NCBI RefSeq assembly: GCF_014356525.2
Contig: NC_052505.1
Coordinates: 24,945,432-25,009,431, forward strand
Reading direction: 5' to 3'
Origin: Nilaparvata lugens
Lineage: Eukaryota; Arthropoda; Insecta; Hemiptera; Delphacidae
DNA: 64,000 nucleotides
In this document: one piece after another, positions 10,514 through 22,725 of the stretch
Position numbering within the stretch: the stretch's first letter is position 1
Layout: every line of letters begins with the position of its first letter
The notes under the pieces: generated by a model
What the model saw: only the letters and a program-made list of their open reading frames with translations
Told to the model about the DNA's origin: nothing
Databases searched by the model: none
Translations under genes and position numbers: made by a program

Positions 10514-11340
10514 ATTGAAAATAACTTACATATTGGTTAATGAATTCAAAAGAAAAAAATTGAAAAATGCAAATTGTTTGTAACAACGACAATTGAACAC
10601 CGAATAATTTGGCAACAATAAATATTAATTGCATATAAGTCCAGACCAGCGTTACACAATTCCCCGCAGTTGACATAACCGGATATGTGGTGTAAAAGGG
10701 GAATCATTCATGAATGAATTGGAGAAACGGGAACCGAACTCTGTGAATGGAGCGGAAGGATATCGAGCCGGCGGTGTTGATTTATTCATTAGAGTTCAAA
10801 ACAAAATTTAGATTCTCCCGTCGGGCAGAAGTTTACGGTATTTTGAATTCGTACGTTAAAAAAACTATTTTCATAGAATCCCACAGTGATTTTTTCCACT
10901 GGAAAGAGTAGAATATTCCCATGACAATCGGATATGGATTCATTTTTTCATGTGGTGCGATACAACACTTGAAACTTAAAATAATTTATCGTAATTTATG
11001 AGCAATTTACTACTATGAAGCCAAGTATATGAAAATAATATGAATATTCTACTAGGCAAAAAAAAGTAATTTCACATGTCATAGAAACTTCTGGATGCAA
11101 ATAATTGTCAATATTAATGATTTTTTATGATGTTGAAATTTATTTCAATGTCCATTCTCTCTGAAAATTTGAATTTTTCTTGAGTTATTAATAATAATTA
11201 TGGAGCACAGAGCGAGGAATAAGAAATTCTTATTCGAAGGAGACAAAAAATTTACGACTTGCCATGAAAGAGCCCTAAAAGTGAAAAGTTGCTACTGTAA
11301 CTGGTTCAACTAGATAATTACTTCACTGAATATAGAGTGA
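10514..11340. other. No recognised feature
   Basis: AT-rich DNA with no repeat partner in the window and only short chance frames. Confidence 0.4.
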
Positions 11341-12310
11341 TTATAATGAAGGAGTAGACGGAGTAATAAAAGAAAGATGTTAAATTATGGAGTAAGACAA
11401 GAATACACGTAGACTTGACATATAGACAAGACAAGACATGTAGAATCAAATACAAAGAAAGGGAAAAAATAGGCGGAATGAGAAATATGTTAAATCATGT
11501 AAGAAAAGAAAGATAGGGAAATGTGGACGCAAGGGGGGGAAATGATAGGCGGAAAAAGGAGACTGGTAATGGTAGGGTTGATGCGTGATGTGGAGACAAA
11601 AAACAGTTGAAATTTCAGGGAAAAGGAGAGAAGACCAAACAAACATGAGTGAGGTGAAAAAAATATCAAATTCAGGTCATTTTAACAAGAAAATTTCACA
11701 AAAAAAAGAGAGAGAACAGTACTGGTATGTGAAAGAATAGAGATACTGAATAATCCTATTAGTGACGATGGTGAAGAGGAGAAGAAAACCTCTCAAAGGA
11801 AAGAAGAAGACAGACTTACATTAACAAAATTCGGCAAGGGAAAAAAGGAAAGAAGGAACGATGTGAAAAGGGCAAAAGGATGGAAAGGGGAAAGAGAGGA
11901 AAACCAAGTAGAAGAAGGAAGAAACAAAATGGCAGGCAACAGAATTATTACATCATTTTTCACTTTGACAAAATTGAGTCCCAGGAGATTGAAGGTAGTT
12001 AAAAGCTAGGGAGGTAAAACAAAAATAATTTTTCAACGGGGAACATATAAGCAGAAAGAGAGAAAGGTACAGAGAGGAGAGGAAGAATTGAGAGTGGGAA
12101 AAGGATGAAAACCATGAGAAGAATTTGGAAAAGTATTGTTAAGAGGAAGATAGAAGAGGGAACAGAAAAAAGATCACTGTCAACGTAGCATTAAAACTAG
12201 GAAGAAACAAGAATATCTTGTCAAGAGAGAGATGAAGGGATGAAACCTTGGAACAAAAGAGCCACTGATTAAGAACAGAGTGAAAGAATAATGGAAAAGC
12301 AGATGCTAGA
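11340..12310. repeat. Purine-rich tract (~970 bp)
   Basis: Plus strand dominated by A/G words (aagaag, gggaaa, agagaga). No clean period. Opposite-strand frames are Phe/Leu/Ser-rich low complexity. Confidence 0.85.
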
Positions 12311-12660
12311 GAATAAAAGCAGCGCAGTGTGTCCAGGGCCGGGGAGATTTCCCTAGGTGTATTAACGAAGTAGGCCGTGGCTCATAATCACGTGACTCAC
12401 GGACGCGCGCGTGCCAGTTGGAAAGTAGGTCACGTACCCCTGTACCTCCCAACCCCTCACGTTCACGCACAGTCACGCGCTTGCTCGCTACTTCCCCCAC
12501 CTCCCACCACCCCACAGGGTTTGCAAAACGTTAAACTGCACAAAACAGTTGATCAATAGCTGAACCTTGTTGGCTAGCCACTGCAACACTGTTGCTCCTC
12601 TCCCCTCCCACTGAACAACATACCCCCACCCCTAAAACAGCGAACAAGCTAGAAGTACTC
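12311..12660. other. GC-richer patch after the purine tract
   Basis: The stretch 12,400-12,640 is locally GC- and C-rich (cacgtgactcacggacgcgcgcg, ccaccccac). Overlapping 60-80-codon frames on both strands show no family motif. It could be a regulatory or exon fragment, but nothing decisive is visible. Confidence 0.3.
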
Positions 12661-13320
12661 GTCATACACGCATGTGAGCAACAAGGGGTTTTTGTTGCAG
12701 AGAGAATAATTAGTAAATATAAAAGTTGAGAGTTGGAACAACTAGCCCACAATATCATAACGGATAGAGGCAATTAAATGCAGTAACTGGGAAAATAAGT
12801 GGTTTAGATTGGAAGGAAAAATAACAGTACATAGATTAAATAGTTAATACATTATAGTTATACATAGTTATACATAGAATTGGAGCCAATCAAGAGTAAA
12901 TTAGCGTATAGGGACAAAGTCAGACCTATAACAAGGAATTCGCTACTTCTCTCTCTGGCTGAGTGAGTACCGTACAAGCATTGAGAAATACGACATTTAT
13001 ATCTTTATAAAGGAAATATATTTTTCCTTTAGGGCTAATAAAAATAAGAATATAAATAAGAATATAGATAAATAAGAATATAAAAAGGGAACTCAGATTT
13101 ATATTCTTATTTATAAGCATTGAGAAAATATAGCATAATAATCTCTTATGATACAAGCATCTAACAAGCATGTATTCAACACGGAGATTTCATTGAAGAG
13201 AAATAATATTTAAATAGAAGCGTTGTAAATTGCAATGAGTAACGAATCATGAAAATACAGATTGTAGAGTTAGCTGAGAAAATGAGAATGATCACGGCAC
13301 AATATTGCATACATCAGTCA
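12661..13320. other. AT-rich DNA with a small minisatellite
   Basis: At 13,040-13,085 about four copies of an AATAAGAATATA-like 12-mer occur, and attcttattt recurs at ~13,100. No gene seen. Confidence 0.5.
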
Positions 13321-14472
13321 TAGTCCAGTCAATATAGACATAAAAAAGGGGTTGTGCTTGCAATTTATATTGTAGTTCTGATTTTCTAAATATATTATTT
13401 GGGTACATAAGAGAAGTCCAAAACCAATTTCTTCATGCACAATTTCCTTGTGCTAGATACAGGGTGGCCCAAAAACCTCGTATTTTCGGCTCATTTTCCA
13501 GTTTTCAGCTATTTCTGCCAAATCTCGTAATCGGACAGAAAATTTTGCTCTCGCCTTTTTTTTAGATTATAAAATTCTGAATAAAATGAGATCATTGGGA
13601 ACTCTCTATCTTCAATGAGTACTGAGTTATGATGTTTCAAAAATGAGTGAAATTTAAAGAAAAAAAATCAATTTTGATGAATTTTAGTTTTTGATCAACA
13701 ATATCTTCCGATTGTTACCATTTAGATCTATGATTCAAAATCCCTCTGGGTGAATTTGTGTGCTCTACAATATGAGATCAGGTACATTGCTCTACCTCAT
13801 ATAGATATCCAGGTACAACTGACAACAATGCTCCTTGTATTGTGAAAAACACATAATTTTGAGCTTCAATTATCATCACCAACTACATTGTCCTCACATT
13901 GATAATTCGCACAATGAAATAAGTTCATGAGACTATGTTCTATGAAAATCACCCGTTAGGTCCACTTCATTTCAGTATTTGCTAGTGGAGAGGCGCGCTT
14001 AAGGACACCTCAAGGATCAAAATTTCAAACACTTATAGCTTTTGACACAATGCTCAGATGTCATCATACTACACTTCATTATTCTCGGCTCGTCAAGGCG
14101 GTCCAAAATCATGCATCATAAGTCGAATTTGGTCGAAAAATGGTAAATTTATTGTTGGTTGTACTTGAAACATCATAACTCAGTACTCATTGAAGATAGA
14201 AAGTTCCCAATGATCTCATTTTATTCAGAATTTTATAATCTGAAAAAATGGCGAGAGCAAAATTTTCTGTCCGATCACGTGATTTGGCAGAAATAGCTGA
14301 AAACTGGAAAATGAGCCGAAAATACGAGGTTTTGGGCCACCCTGTATCTAGCACAAGGAAATTTTGCATGAAGAAATTGGTTCTGGACTTCTCTCATGTA
14401 CCCAAATGATATATTAAAAAATCAGAACTACAATATAAATTACATGCACCAATGTATATAGTGACTGGACTA
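13321..14472. mobile_element. ~1.15-kb element with long terminal inverted repeats (~290 bp)
   Basis: Left end TAGTCCAGTCAATATAG and right end ATATAGTGACTGGACTA are inverted. Pairing continues inward through TTTATATTGTAGTTCTGATT, TTTGGGTACAT, ACAGGGTGGCCCAAAA and GAAAATTTTGCTCTCGCC to about 13,620 and 14,185. A TA dinucleotide at both edges fits the Tc1/mariner-type target. The ~560-bp centre has no transposase-like frame, so it is non-autonomous. The end motif TAGTGACTGGACTA recurs alone at ~62,211. Confidence 0.85.
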
Positions 14473-14584
14473 TAAATAGAAAGATTGTGATTCGGTTCAA
14501 TAAGTATACAATAGATGGAACGGTAGGAACATAGCTGATTCAATAATCTTTAATATTATAATGAAGGAAATAATTGGCTTATAC

Positions 14585-14849
14585 CATAGCCACCTCTAAT
14601 ACAAGGCCCTGGCCAGTGAGTATTGAATGTAACATTCTATTGAGTATTGAATGGTACATTCTATCCTCATTGGCCCTGGCCTACGATATTGCAACGTCGC
14701 AGCGTGGGACTAGAATCTATAACATGATTGGTGAAAAAGGTTTTTAAAAATACCAGCTGATCTTTTTCACGAATCATGTATTAGATTCTAGGCCTACACT
14801 GCGATGTTGCAATATCGTAGGCCAGGACCTTGTATTAGAGGTGGCTATG
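14585..14849. mobile_element. 265-bp MITE with long inverted repeats
   Basis: CATAGCCACCTCTAATACAA pairs with TTGTATTAGAGGTGGCTATG. A second block, GGCCTACGATATTGCAAC, pairs with GTTGCAATATCGTAGGCC, and pairing continues to a centre near 14,750. The left arm carries an extra ~55 bp containing a tandem of attgagtattgaatg. A GCTTATA on both sides could be the target duplication. Confidence 0.85.
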
Positions 14850-15062
14850 CTTATAAACGTACGGGATAGGAAAATTATGTTTGACGCAAAATCACGTCTG
14901 AACTACTGGACTGATTAACTTGAAATTTTGCATATAGATTCTTAAATAACCGAGGATGATTATAGGCCTATTTTCAATTATTCAAGATTTCATTATGTCA
15001 GGTTTTCAGTTTGTCAAGTATTTAATAACACCCATGCGGAGCACGGGTTACCTGCTAGTTTT
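14850..15062 (+). repeat. Interspersed repeat family 'D', copy 1
   Basis: Runs from GTACGGGATA through ACTTGAAATTTTGCATA and ends with GCGGAGCACGGGTTA then CTAGTTTTT. The reverse complement of the same motif order occurs at 37,311-37,490. Non-coding; class unknown. Confidence 0.75.
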
Positions 15063-16150
15063 TAGGTAAATTTTATGCATATTTCTAAGGGTGATGACCG
15101 TATGAGCTCTGGGGTTGTGCGAAGACATTATGAGGAAACTTGGATGAGTAAATTATAAGCGAATTGAATCTATTAAAAATGTTACTAACAAAATAATTGA
15201 ACATTTGATTATTATTTACCAAGCATCAACCGCAATGAACGGAGATTTTAGAGAGTTGTCTTTCGTCTTCTCATAAAGCTGTTATTTCTTTTTGGAGGTA
15301 TACTGTAGACATATCGATTAAATGCTAAACTCAACAAGCAATAGGTTCAAGGTTGAATAGTTTGAAAACTTTCAAACCCTATGAAGGATATCCTTCGCCT
15401 TATTGACTCACATATCAACAAAGAGGCAAGTTTGTGTGAACGTTTATTTAAACCACGATAGTTGTTTGATTATATTGGTTTCATCCATCAAACGAAAACG
15501 ATAACTTCATGGATGGTGATTGGACTCATCCATTTCAATTTAACTATTTGAAGATACAGGTGATTTATTACAGAAATGATGAATTATTAAATTGTTTAGC
15601 TGGATAGAATTATATAACTTAGTAGCTTTCAAGTTGAATATGATCCTATATTATGCTACGTTTCTTGAAGTAATAATCTGTTATATCCAGTAATAACTCA
15701 GATTATACAAACAAGGGTAACAAGCTCATAACATGCTAAGTAGGTTCTCATGTTCTGCTAATAATATGATTACACCACTGGCATCCCTGTAGAGTGTAAG
15801 TAACCTAGATATAGTGGAATGGTTTTCGCTCGGGATTCATCCAAGAATACTACAATGTAAGTTATTGGATAGGTCATTTTTCTACACCTTCATTAATATT
15901 AATATTTTTAATTGTTGTCATAATTTCTTTTCCTCATTCATCTTTTCTCTGTGTATTGTTGAACTTTCTTTTCTTTCTCTACCTCCTTTGGTAGAGAGTT
16001 AATGGGAAAGATATTTTTGGTAGAGAGTTAGTGGAAAGGATATTTTTAATATTCTTTCCGAAGAATGGACATTGATATGTCCAAAGCTCCGCCAATTTAT
16101 GTAGATGCATAACAATATAATTATCTATAGTTATTATATTACAAATTGCT
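15063..16150. other. No recognised feature
   Basis: AT-rich DNA. Short phrases repeat locally (tggtagagagttaatggaaagatatttttgg at ~15,990 and ~16,018), a minor duplication. No gene seen. Confidence 0.4.
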
Positions 16151-16306
16151 TTTTCATATCATATACAGTACAATAATTATTTCTTAGTCTATATTATATA
16201 AATTCATGTATAATATTTTGCTGTATTGTAAGCTATGTATATAAGTGTATAAGCCAGCGTATATTGTAATCTACATAAATAAAGTACTCAATCAATCAAT
16301 CAATCC
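16150..16306 (+). mobile_element. Candidate LINE 3' end with (AATC)n tail
   Basis: A stretch ending TACATAAATAAAGTACTC followed by about four AATC units (16,288-16,305) looks like a 3' UTR with an AATAAA signal and the short tandem tail typical of CR1-like LINEs. No coding part is recognisable upstream. Confidence 0.35.
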
Positions 16307-16659
16307 TTCGTCTGCACCTCATTTCTCCAACATTCCAATAGTCAGACAGTGAAAGTGAATAAAAGCTAAAAAAAGTAGGAGAGCTGTAATGTACTTCGCT
16401 ATCCTGTACTATAGTCAACCGCACGGAAATAGTCCGATAACAATTATAACTGATAAGTTTCCCTCACCACCACGCACCAATAGACGTTGCCAATTCATCA
16501 AGTGTATTATGAAAATATGAATTATTGATTCTAATTTGTAATCAGCTGTGGATAACGTTGATCAATCCTTATTCGGCAACGTTGCACTCATCTGTTCCGA
16601 TTTTCATCGGACTATTTTCGTGCTATTGACTATAGTAATGGATACCAACTTACTGTATT

Positions 16660-17040
16660 ATCAATCTTTTCCTTCCTCTTTATTTTCTCATTCTTATTTC
16701 ATTCATCGTATTACTCTTGCATTCTTTTTCTTCTTCTTCATTTTCTTCTTCACCTCCTTCTCCTTTATTTTCTTCTTCACAACCGTCTTATTCATTTTCT
16801 TCTTCTTCACAACCGTCTTATTCATTTTCTTCTTCTACTCATCCTTCTTTATTTTTTCATTTATTTTCTTCTTTTACTTTTTCTTTTACTTCTTCTTTTA
16901 CTTTTTCTTTTACTTCTTCTTCTTCTTCTTCTTCTTCTTGTACTTATACTTCTTTCTCTCTTACTCGTAAGTCTACTCCTTCTTCTACACCTCCATTATT
17001 TTTTTCTTCTTCTTCTTCTTCTTCTTCTTCTTCTCCTTCA
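16660..17040. repeat. Pyrimidine-rich tract with (TTC)n runs
   Basis: Dominated by ttctt words, with clean (TTC)n near 16,912-16,938 and 17,003-17,033. Short internal duplications are visible (TTCACAACCGTCTTATTCAT twice, 24 bp apart, near 16,780 and 16,804). Frames of 140 and 198 codons crossing it are Ser/Phe-rich artefacts. Confidence 0.85.
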
Positions 17041-18072
17041 TCATCATCACTATATCTCAGACTACTGGCAGAGACAAATGATTACTACAAGCAAATTTAC
17101 TACAATTTAAACGGTATCTTTACTCTATGCTACTGGTCAGTTTTGGCGGTTGGTAAGTGTGTTTTGAGGAGTGGTCTCCTTCTCGACAGATTAACGACGC
17201 TCTCGCTCACTTTCTCACTCTCTCTCTCTCTCTCTATTCTGTTAATTCCTCCTAATTACAGTGGGCTCAAGACAACTCAGTCGAGTTCCACAGAGCTGGA
17301 AACAATGACGTAATAGGACGATGGGATTTTGGAGAGGGAGAACGGGCAAGGCATCAATCAACTCGACTGATTTGGTTTACTGGAGCAGCCACTCCTCCTC
17401 ACCTATTCAAGCATAGAACTCAACTTAAATCACTATTGAATCACAACTGGATCAATAATTTCATAAGCTAGATTCCCACTTGTCAATATCAGTGACTATT
17501 TCCCGTGTACAGTAGATATAGTATTCTCATGAATTCTAATGTCCCATTAGTCCCTATAGATAATATATTAGTCTATAATAGTCCCTATTGTACGATGTTC
17601 CTATTGTAACAATACAAATGTACGGTGTCATAAAATTAATGTGAACCAGCATTAGATGATAGCTTTTTGTTATTTTCATCACAGCGTTTTTACATTATTT
17701 TGTTGATTTTTATATTGATGTCAAACACTTGTAATGTGAAGGATTGTGACAATAGTGATGTCAGATAAATTACTTACATTTTTAGGCAAGGAATGTATTC
17801 TTGATTGGTTCCAAGTGTGTAAATGATTTGTGATTTGTAGTGTATAAAACATTACTAAGTAGAGCCGGCTTCACCCGGTCAACCATCCAACGGGAAATAT
17901 GTTACTCATCTTATCTGAGTGATTCTGGAGTAAACACAGCCGAATATGAGGATTGAAGATCAATATTACATGTCTAGTAATTCGAAAGTGAACAATCACA
18001 ATGAACCTGAATCTAAAACCAGAGACAGATATTTGGAACAGGAATAAAAAACATTTACTAGTAGGTTAATAT
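17041..18072. other. No supported gene
   Basis: A short (TC)n lies at ~17,215-17,244. A GTAAGT at 17,152 and a pyrimidine run ending TTACAG at 17,261 could mimic a ~110-bp intron, but no protein similarity supports exons. The rest is AT-rich. Confidence 0.35.
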
Positions 18073-18463
18073 AAAATCCTATTATATTAAGCGAGAAATT
18101 TCTTTATATATTATTATTTATTTGTAATATAAATTAAAACAGGAGACACGATATAAATAGATTGAAAACACTTAAAAACCTACATTAGAAATGGGGGAAA
18201 TTTTCGGAGACTGTGTCTCCTTTCTCAACCAAGAAGACTCTTATTATTTATTTGGGTATTTATTTATGTCAAACAGATCTCGAATACGGATCTAACGATT
18301 TTCACGAAATTTGGAACATAGGTTTATGATATAAACATTCGATTGCACGAGGTCTCATCCCTGGGAAAACTCGCTGAAGGACATGAAAAGGATAATAATT
18401 ATTCATCCTTGGAAAAACATATGATAATTTCGTCGTCGGTCGATAACCGAAGATGCGAGTGCC

Positions 18464-18502
<39 letters not shown>

Positions 18503-18570
18503 ATTATGTTCAGGTGTTGAACTATTGCAATCAATCAGCGGATCTGATGAGAAGTATTATCTGGCAATCC
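18073..18570 (+). repeat. Family A, copy 2 (interrupted)
   Basis: Starts AATCCTATTATATTAAGCGA and resumes after an insertion at GTATTTATTTATGTCAAAC, then TTTGGAACATAGGTTTATGA and GATTCGATTGCACGAGGTCT, and a (GA)n run at 18,469-18,497. It abuts copy 3 head-to-tail. Confidence 0.75.
18107..18252 (-). mobile_element. Short retrotransposed insertion with 13-bp target duplication
   Basis: TTATTATTTATTT occurs at both borders (about 18,107 and 18,241). The intervening ~130 bp, read on the minus strand, carries the small hairpin GGAGACACAGTCTCC and ends in an A-rich tail, as LINE or SINE 3' ends do. The insertion splits family A copy 2. Confidence 0.6.
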
Positions 18571-18980
18571 TATTATATCATAGCGAGCAATTTCTGTATT
18601 TTTATATCTGGTTATTTATAATTATTTATATCTGGTTATTTATGTTCAACGGATCTCGTAAACGGCTCTAACGATTCTCACGAAATTTGGAACATAGTAG
18701 GTTTATGATATAAAAATTCGATTGCACTAGGTCTCATCCTTGGGAAAACTCGCTGAACGACATTAAAAGTATAATTCATCCTTGGCTGAAACAGCTGTGG
18801 ATTGTAAAAAGTGAGTGAGCGAGTAAGTATGTGAAAAATCAAAATATCGCATCCCCGAAATACATAAGATGATGTATAGCTGTGAAATATAAATTCGATC
18901 ATTCTAGAGAATAATTGTGTTCTGTTTATCAATGAATAAAAATAACGAGCGAAGCTCGGTGCCCCGATATTTATAGATAA
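18571..18980 (+). repeat. Family A, copy 3
   Basis: Starts ATCCTATTATATCATAGCGA, passes TTTGGAACATAGTAGGTTTA and GATTCGATTGCACTAGGTCT, and ends AACGAGCGAAGCTCGGTGCC then CCGATATTTAT. It is the most complete copy in the window and shows the likely unit length of ~400 bp. Confidence 0.75.
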
Positions 18981-19089
18981 AACTAAAAACTAATGTATAA
19001 AGTAGTTTGATGATGAGGTTGCCCTGGCGGCATTTGACGGATGATGTATAAATAGGAACACAAGTCACGAGTTTATGAAATCTATACAA

Positions 19090-19265
19090 GTTCAAATTAT
19101 ATTCTCTTAAGAAGAAGGAAGACAATACTGGCATACAGAATAACGTTGAAAAGGGAGAAAAAATTCTGAGGAATGAGGAAGAAGATGGAAAGAAGAAATA
19201 TAGAAAGGACAAAAAAAGAAGAATGGTGAAAAAATGAGACTGATAAAAAGAATAAAGTAAAAATC
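19090..19265. repeat. Short purine-rich tract
   Basis: A/G-rich plus strand (gaagaaggaagac, gaggaagaagatggaaag). Minus-strand frames here are Phe/Leu/Ser-rich artefacts. Confidence 0.7.
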
Positions 19266-19289
19266 TGGTAAGGAGCCAGAATCGCGTGT

Positions 19290-19400
19290 TTCACAGTTTG
19301 AGATTCACTTCAAACTTTCAGTATTTCCTTTTAATAGCATGAATACTTTCCATTCAAATAATGCTGTCAATTTGGGATGAATCCGACTATAGCTGCAGTT
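19290..19400. repeat. Hairpin MITE of the CTATAGTGAG family
   Basis: The arm GATTCACTTCAAACTTTCAG is opposed by GCTGTCAATTTGGGATGAATC followed by CGACTATAG. It lies about 30 bp from the end of the purine tract. Confidence 0.6.
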
Positions 19401-20935
19401 ATCAGACTGAGCACAACCGACTGGATCAGAATAAAAGTTAAGTGACCTACCAATCAGATGACAAACTCGTAGCCTAATGTTTGCCTTCAGAATTAGACAA
19501 GTCAAATCATAGATGAGAAGTCAAATTATATGATAAGCGTCATTCAGCAAGATCAATGAAAAATTTCTCAAGAACAATGTTGATAATATTGGAAATAATG
19601 TTGTGATGAAATCTCATTTTTAATTAGTAGAGTTTTAAGAAGCTATTGATGCTTTTTCAAATATAATCTTTAAACCATAACGGAGTCCTTCAATAATAAT
19701 TACTCATATTCACACCTCACAACTCACACCAGTCTATGGTTAATTTGACAATATTATCATCAGAAATTAGTGAGAATAATTATTGACTTCGATAACAGGA
19801 TTTACAGTTTCCAAAGATTTTATTGGATGAAATTCCAAATTCCATTGGTTATTTCAGAAGTAATTCAGCAATATTTCATTATTATATTATAATTTTCTAC
19901 CAAATGTCACTGTAAATCTAATTGGCCACATTATCTTCATAGCCAGAGTAATTTATATCCCTTAATATTTATAATACCTTCAGTGATGAAATAGCACTCC
20001 TTAGTCCGCTAGGAATTTGATGATCATAGAAATGATAGAAGCTATAAATTATAATATCAGTATAAGAGTGATACGTGATATCAGTAAAAATTATGATAAT
20101 AGAGGTCGATTACTATCATTGATAGTGATTTCGATTCAAGAATAGTTTCTTACAAACTAACACTACTATAGTAAGAATAATACTAGAAAATACTGGTACA
20201 TACTAGATAAATAATAAGATATCATCCCAAATCAAGAAATCGAGCCGAACAAAGTCATCTGTTATTTTTCACCATTCTGTTCACAGTATACTCGATACTA
20301 CGATGTTTTCAAGTATTTCAATTTAAGATCTAAAATGATATTGGTTGAATATTGGTGAATCAATAAAACCACTCTCTTCTAATTTATTACTGCAGCGGAG
20401 AAGACGTCCTCTCAAATTTTTATAAGTAAAGATTTCAGTTACTCCTGAACTGAATAGCAGGACACAAAAAATATGGAAACACAGAAGTCCACTCCGAAGC
20501 GGAGCAATATGAAGTGTCAGAGCCACGGAGCCGAGGGACCAATAAAGTAGAGAGACAGCTCTCAGAAGAGGGAGCGTGACAAAGAGATTGAGAAAAAAGG
20601 AAAGGACTTTTTCCGTGAGTCCCAAGAGGCTGATGGAAAACGGTCATCCGCGAAAAAATGGACCGGCAAAGTGCGAGTGATAAATTGTATGCAACGGCAG
20701 AAAAAGTGACGCCTTCTGTTTTAGGCCGAACAAAAGAATTGGGGAAGAAGAGACGGGGTTGGAGAAAGAGGCAAATGATAGAAGAAAAAGAAGTGAAGTT
20801 TAAAAGTGGATTAGAAAAACTGAAGCATAATCATTTTTATGTTTTTGTTGCGAATTGTTATGACTTGAAATGGTATAGAAACTTCCATACAGATCTTTTA
20901 TCTCAAACGAGATATCTATTTTTTGGGGAAGCTAA
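19401..20935. other. No supported gene; purine-rich near 20,540-20,800
   Basis: AT-rich to 20,330. 20,340-20,700 is of more balanced composition with overlapping 70-100-codon minus-strand frames that show no motif. A purine-rich patch follows. I cannot assign a function to any of it. Confidence 0.4.
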
Positions 20936-21104
20936 AGGTGCGTACAGACTTTCGCTCTGCTCCGCAATCGAACGTCACTCGAGCAGATCGATTGATGATC
21001 GACCGGGGAGCAAGAGCTAACATCTCCAGTAACGTTCATGATCGGAGCGATTGCGGAGCGAGTGCGAAGCGTGTTGGAGGCGTGTATATCTGTACGCACC
21101 TTAA
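20934..21104. mobile_element. MITE with AAGGTGCGTACAG terminal repeats (copy 1)
   Basis: Left end AAAGGTGCGTACAGA and right end TCTGTACGCACCTTAAG are inverted. The inner part also folds: CTCTGCTCCGCAATCG pairs with CGATTGCGGAGCGAG. The terminal repeats are shared with 39,464-39,634 while the interiors differ. An adjacent TTAA or TA suggests the target. Confidence 0.85.
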
Positions 21105-21645
21105 GAAAATACAAAGCTAGGAACATGCTACAATGCTAGAATTTTTCAATTCGTTGAATTGGGGTGCAAATATATTGAAGACTTCAAACATGACCGTGGA
21201 ATTGGGATTATTGAACTCCAAATAAGTTTCCCATAGAATCGCTCTTAATAGTTATAACATTTTGGTCATAGTCATTCAATTTCAGCTGTTTTACATCCAT
21301 GAAATCAAGCCGGTAAACAGCTGATTGTAGAACAAATAAACAAAAATGATTCTCATTACAGCATACTATACTGTAATAAAATCATATGTTTTCTTTAAAG
21401 TCGAGTATGTTTCCTAGTTCCAAATTAGGAACAGCAAAACTGGTACAAAAACGGCCTTTTAGCGCTCCAGGTGGAAGTTTTGTAAACTACAATCAAGAAA
21501 TTCCTGATTCGAAACTTGTAAACTAGGTTATGTTTATAGAATGCATGTAGTAATGTCAGCACAAGCAGGTAATGTTTTCTGTTTCTCAATGATTCTTTTC
21601 TAGATTATTATGACAAAAAATAGTGTGAGTCACTTGGACAAGAAA
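21105..21645. other. No recognised feature
   Basis: AT-rich sequence with no repeat partner in the window. Confidence 0.4.
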
Positions 21646-21724
21646 GTCTTTTGCAATGCTCGAATGAAATTCTAGTCTCGGCCAACGCCTCGACTAGAAA
21701 CATCATTCTCGTCTGCAAAAGGCC
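21646..21724. repeat. Hairpin around CTTTTGCA...TGCAAAAG
   Basis: CTTTTGCAATGCTCGAATGA pairs with TCATTCTCGTCTGCAAAAG, with inner arms ATTCTAGTC and GACTAGAAAC and the loop ggccaacgcc. Confidence 0.7.
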
Positions 21725-22725
21725 CCTTCCCGTCCTAATGAACTAAGATACTATTCTATTCATAGCACTCCACATTACAAAGATCCACAGGTTTTCAAAT
21801 CATATTATAATCCCAGACAATGTTTTACTCACGTGTCCAAATACGACAGACATAATGAAACAATGAACTTACCTGAAAAAGAAAAGAAAGATTAGTTTTA
21901 CAAAAAACACAGCAATATTTATGAACAGATCACAAAAAAAATCAAGATTGATCAACCATGGATATAAAAACATCTAATAGCTCTCTCGCGAAACCATTCA
22001 TCTAATCTTGCTAAGTTTACAATACATGTATTGGCTTCAATAATGTGAAAAAGTTTGGAGAATGTAGCGATGTCAAGGGGCCAATTCATTCTACCACCTC
22101 CTAAACCTCCAAATAAAACACATAGGTTGCATAAGGTTGTGTAGGCTACTTTATTGATAAGACACAATAGCCTCACTATTGATTGCGTTATCTGCTGGGC
22201 TTAGGGGCTGCTCACAATACAATAGCCAACACAGGGCACGATTCCCCATTTGGTCCCCCTCGAGGAGGGGGGAAGGTCCCCCCCCCACGTGCACGTCGGC
22301 TGATACGATTAGTGCAGGGTGCTTTCAAGTGCCTACTTAGTACCATACAAGCCCTATGAGGGCGCTTTATACCTAGGGGTGACAACATTACACGCTACAG
22401 TAACATTGTAAATTGGAAGTCAGTATTGGTAAATAGCCAAGTCGAGTCTAAATCTGCCAAAGTAGACAAATAACATTCTAATACACAATATTTGTCGTAG
22501 ACAGAATATGCTAATAGATTCTAAATATTCTAATGGAATATTTGCGAAATAAACGAGAATTTTTCATTAGGAATATTGTATCAATTTTTGACAGTAACAC
22601 ATTTACAAATCCCAATCCCAATATTATACTCATACTGAAGCAGGGAAACAAACAAAATTAGTTCTAGTTAGAAATCTTCACTCACATGGGCTACTTTTGA
22701 ACAAATTTTTAAAAACAATATAAAA
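21725..22725. other. No supported gene; GC-rich stretch at 22,190-22,310
   Basis: The GC-rich segment has CCCCTCGAGGAGGGG and a run of nine C, and may be an element end. A 74-codon minus-strand frame (22,176-21,952) has no motif. Confidence 0.4.

Noticed and set aside
17152..17268. A possible ~110-bp intron (GTAAGT ... TTACAG)
   Set aside because: Donor and acceptor look plausible, but there is no protein similarity or conserved frame on either side, and pyrimidine-rich DNA makes false acceptors common.
16717..17313. A 198-codon Ser-rich frame
   Set aside because: Produced by (TTC)n and related repeats; no recognisable fold or conservation evidence.
20658..21020. A 120-codon plus-strand frame
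   Set aside because: Its 3' third is the MITE at 20,934-21,104; the remainder has no motif.
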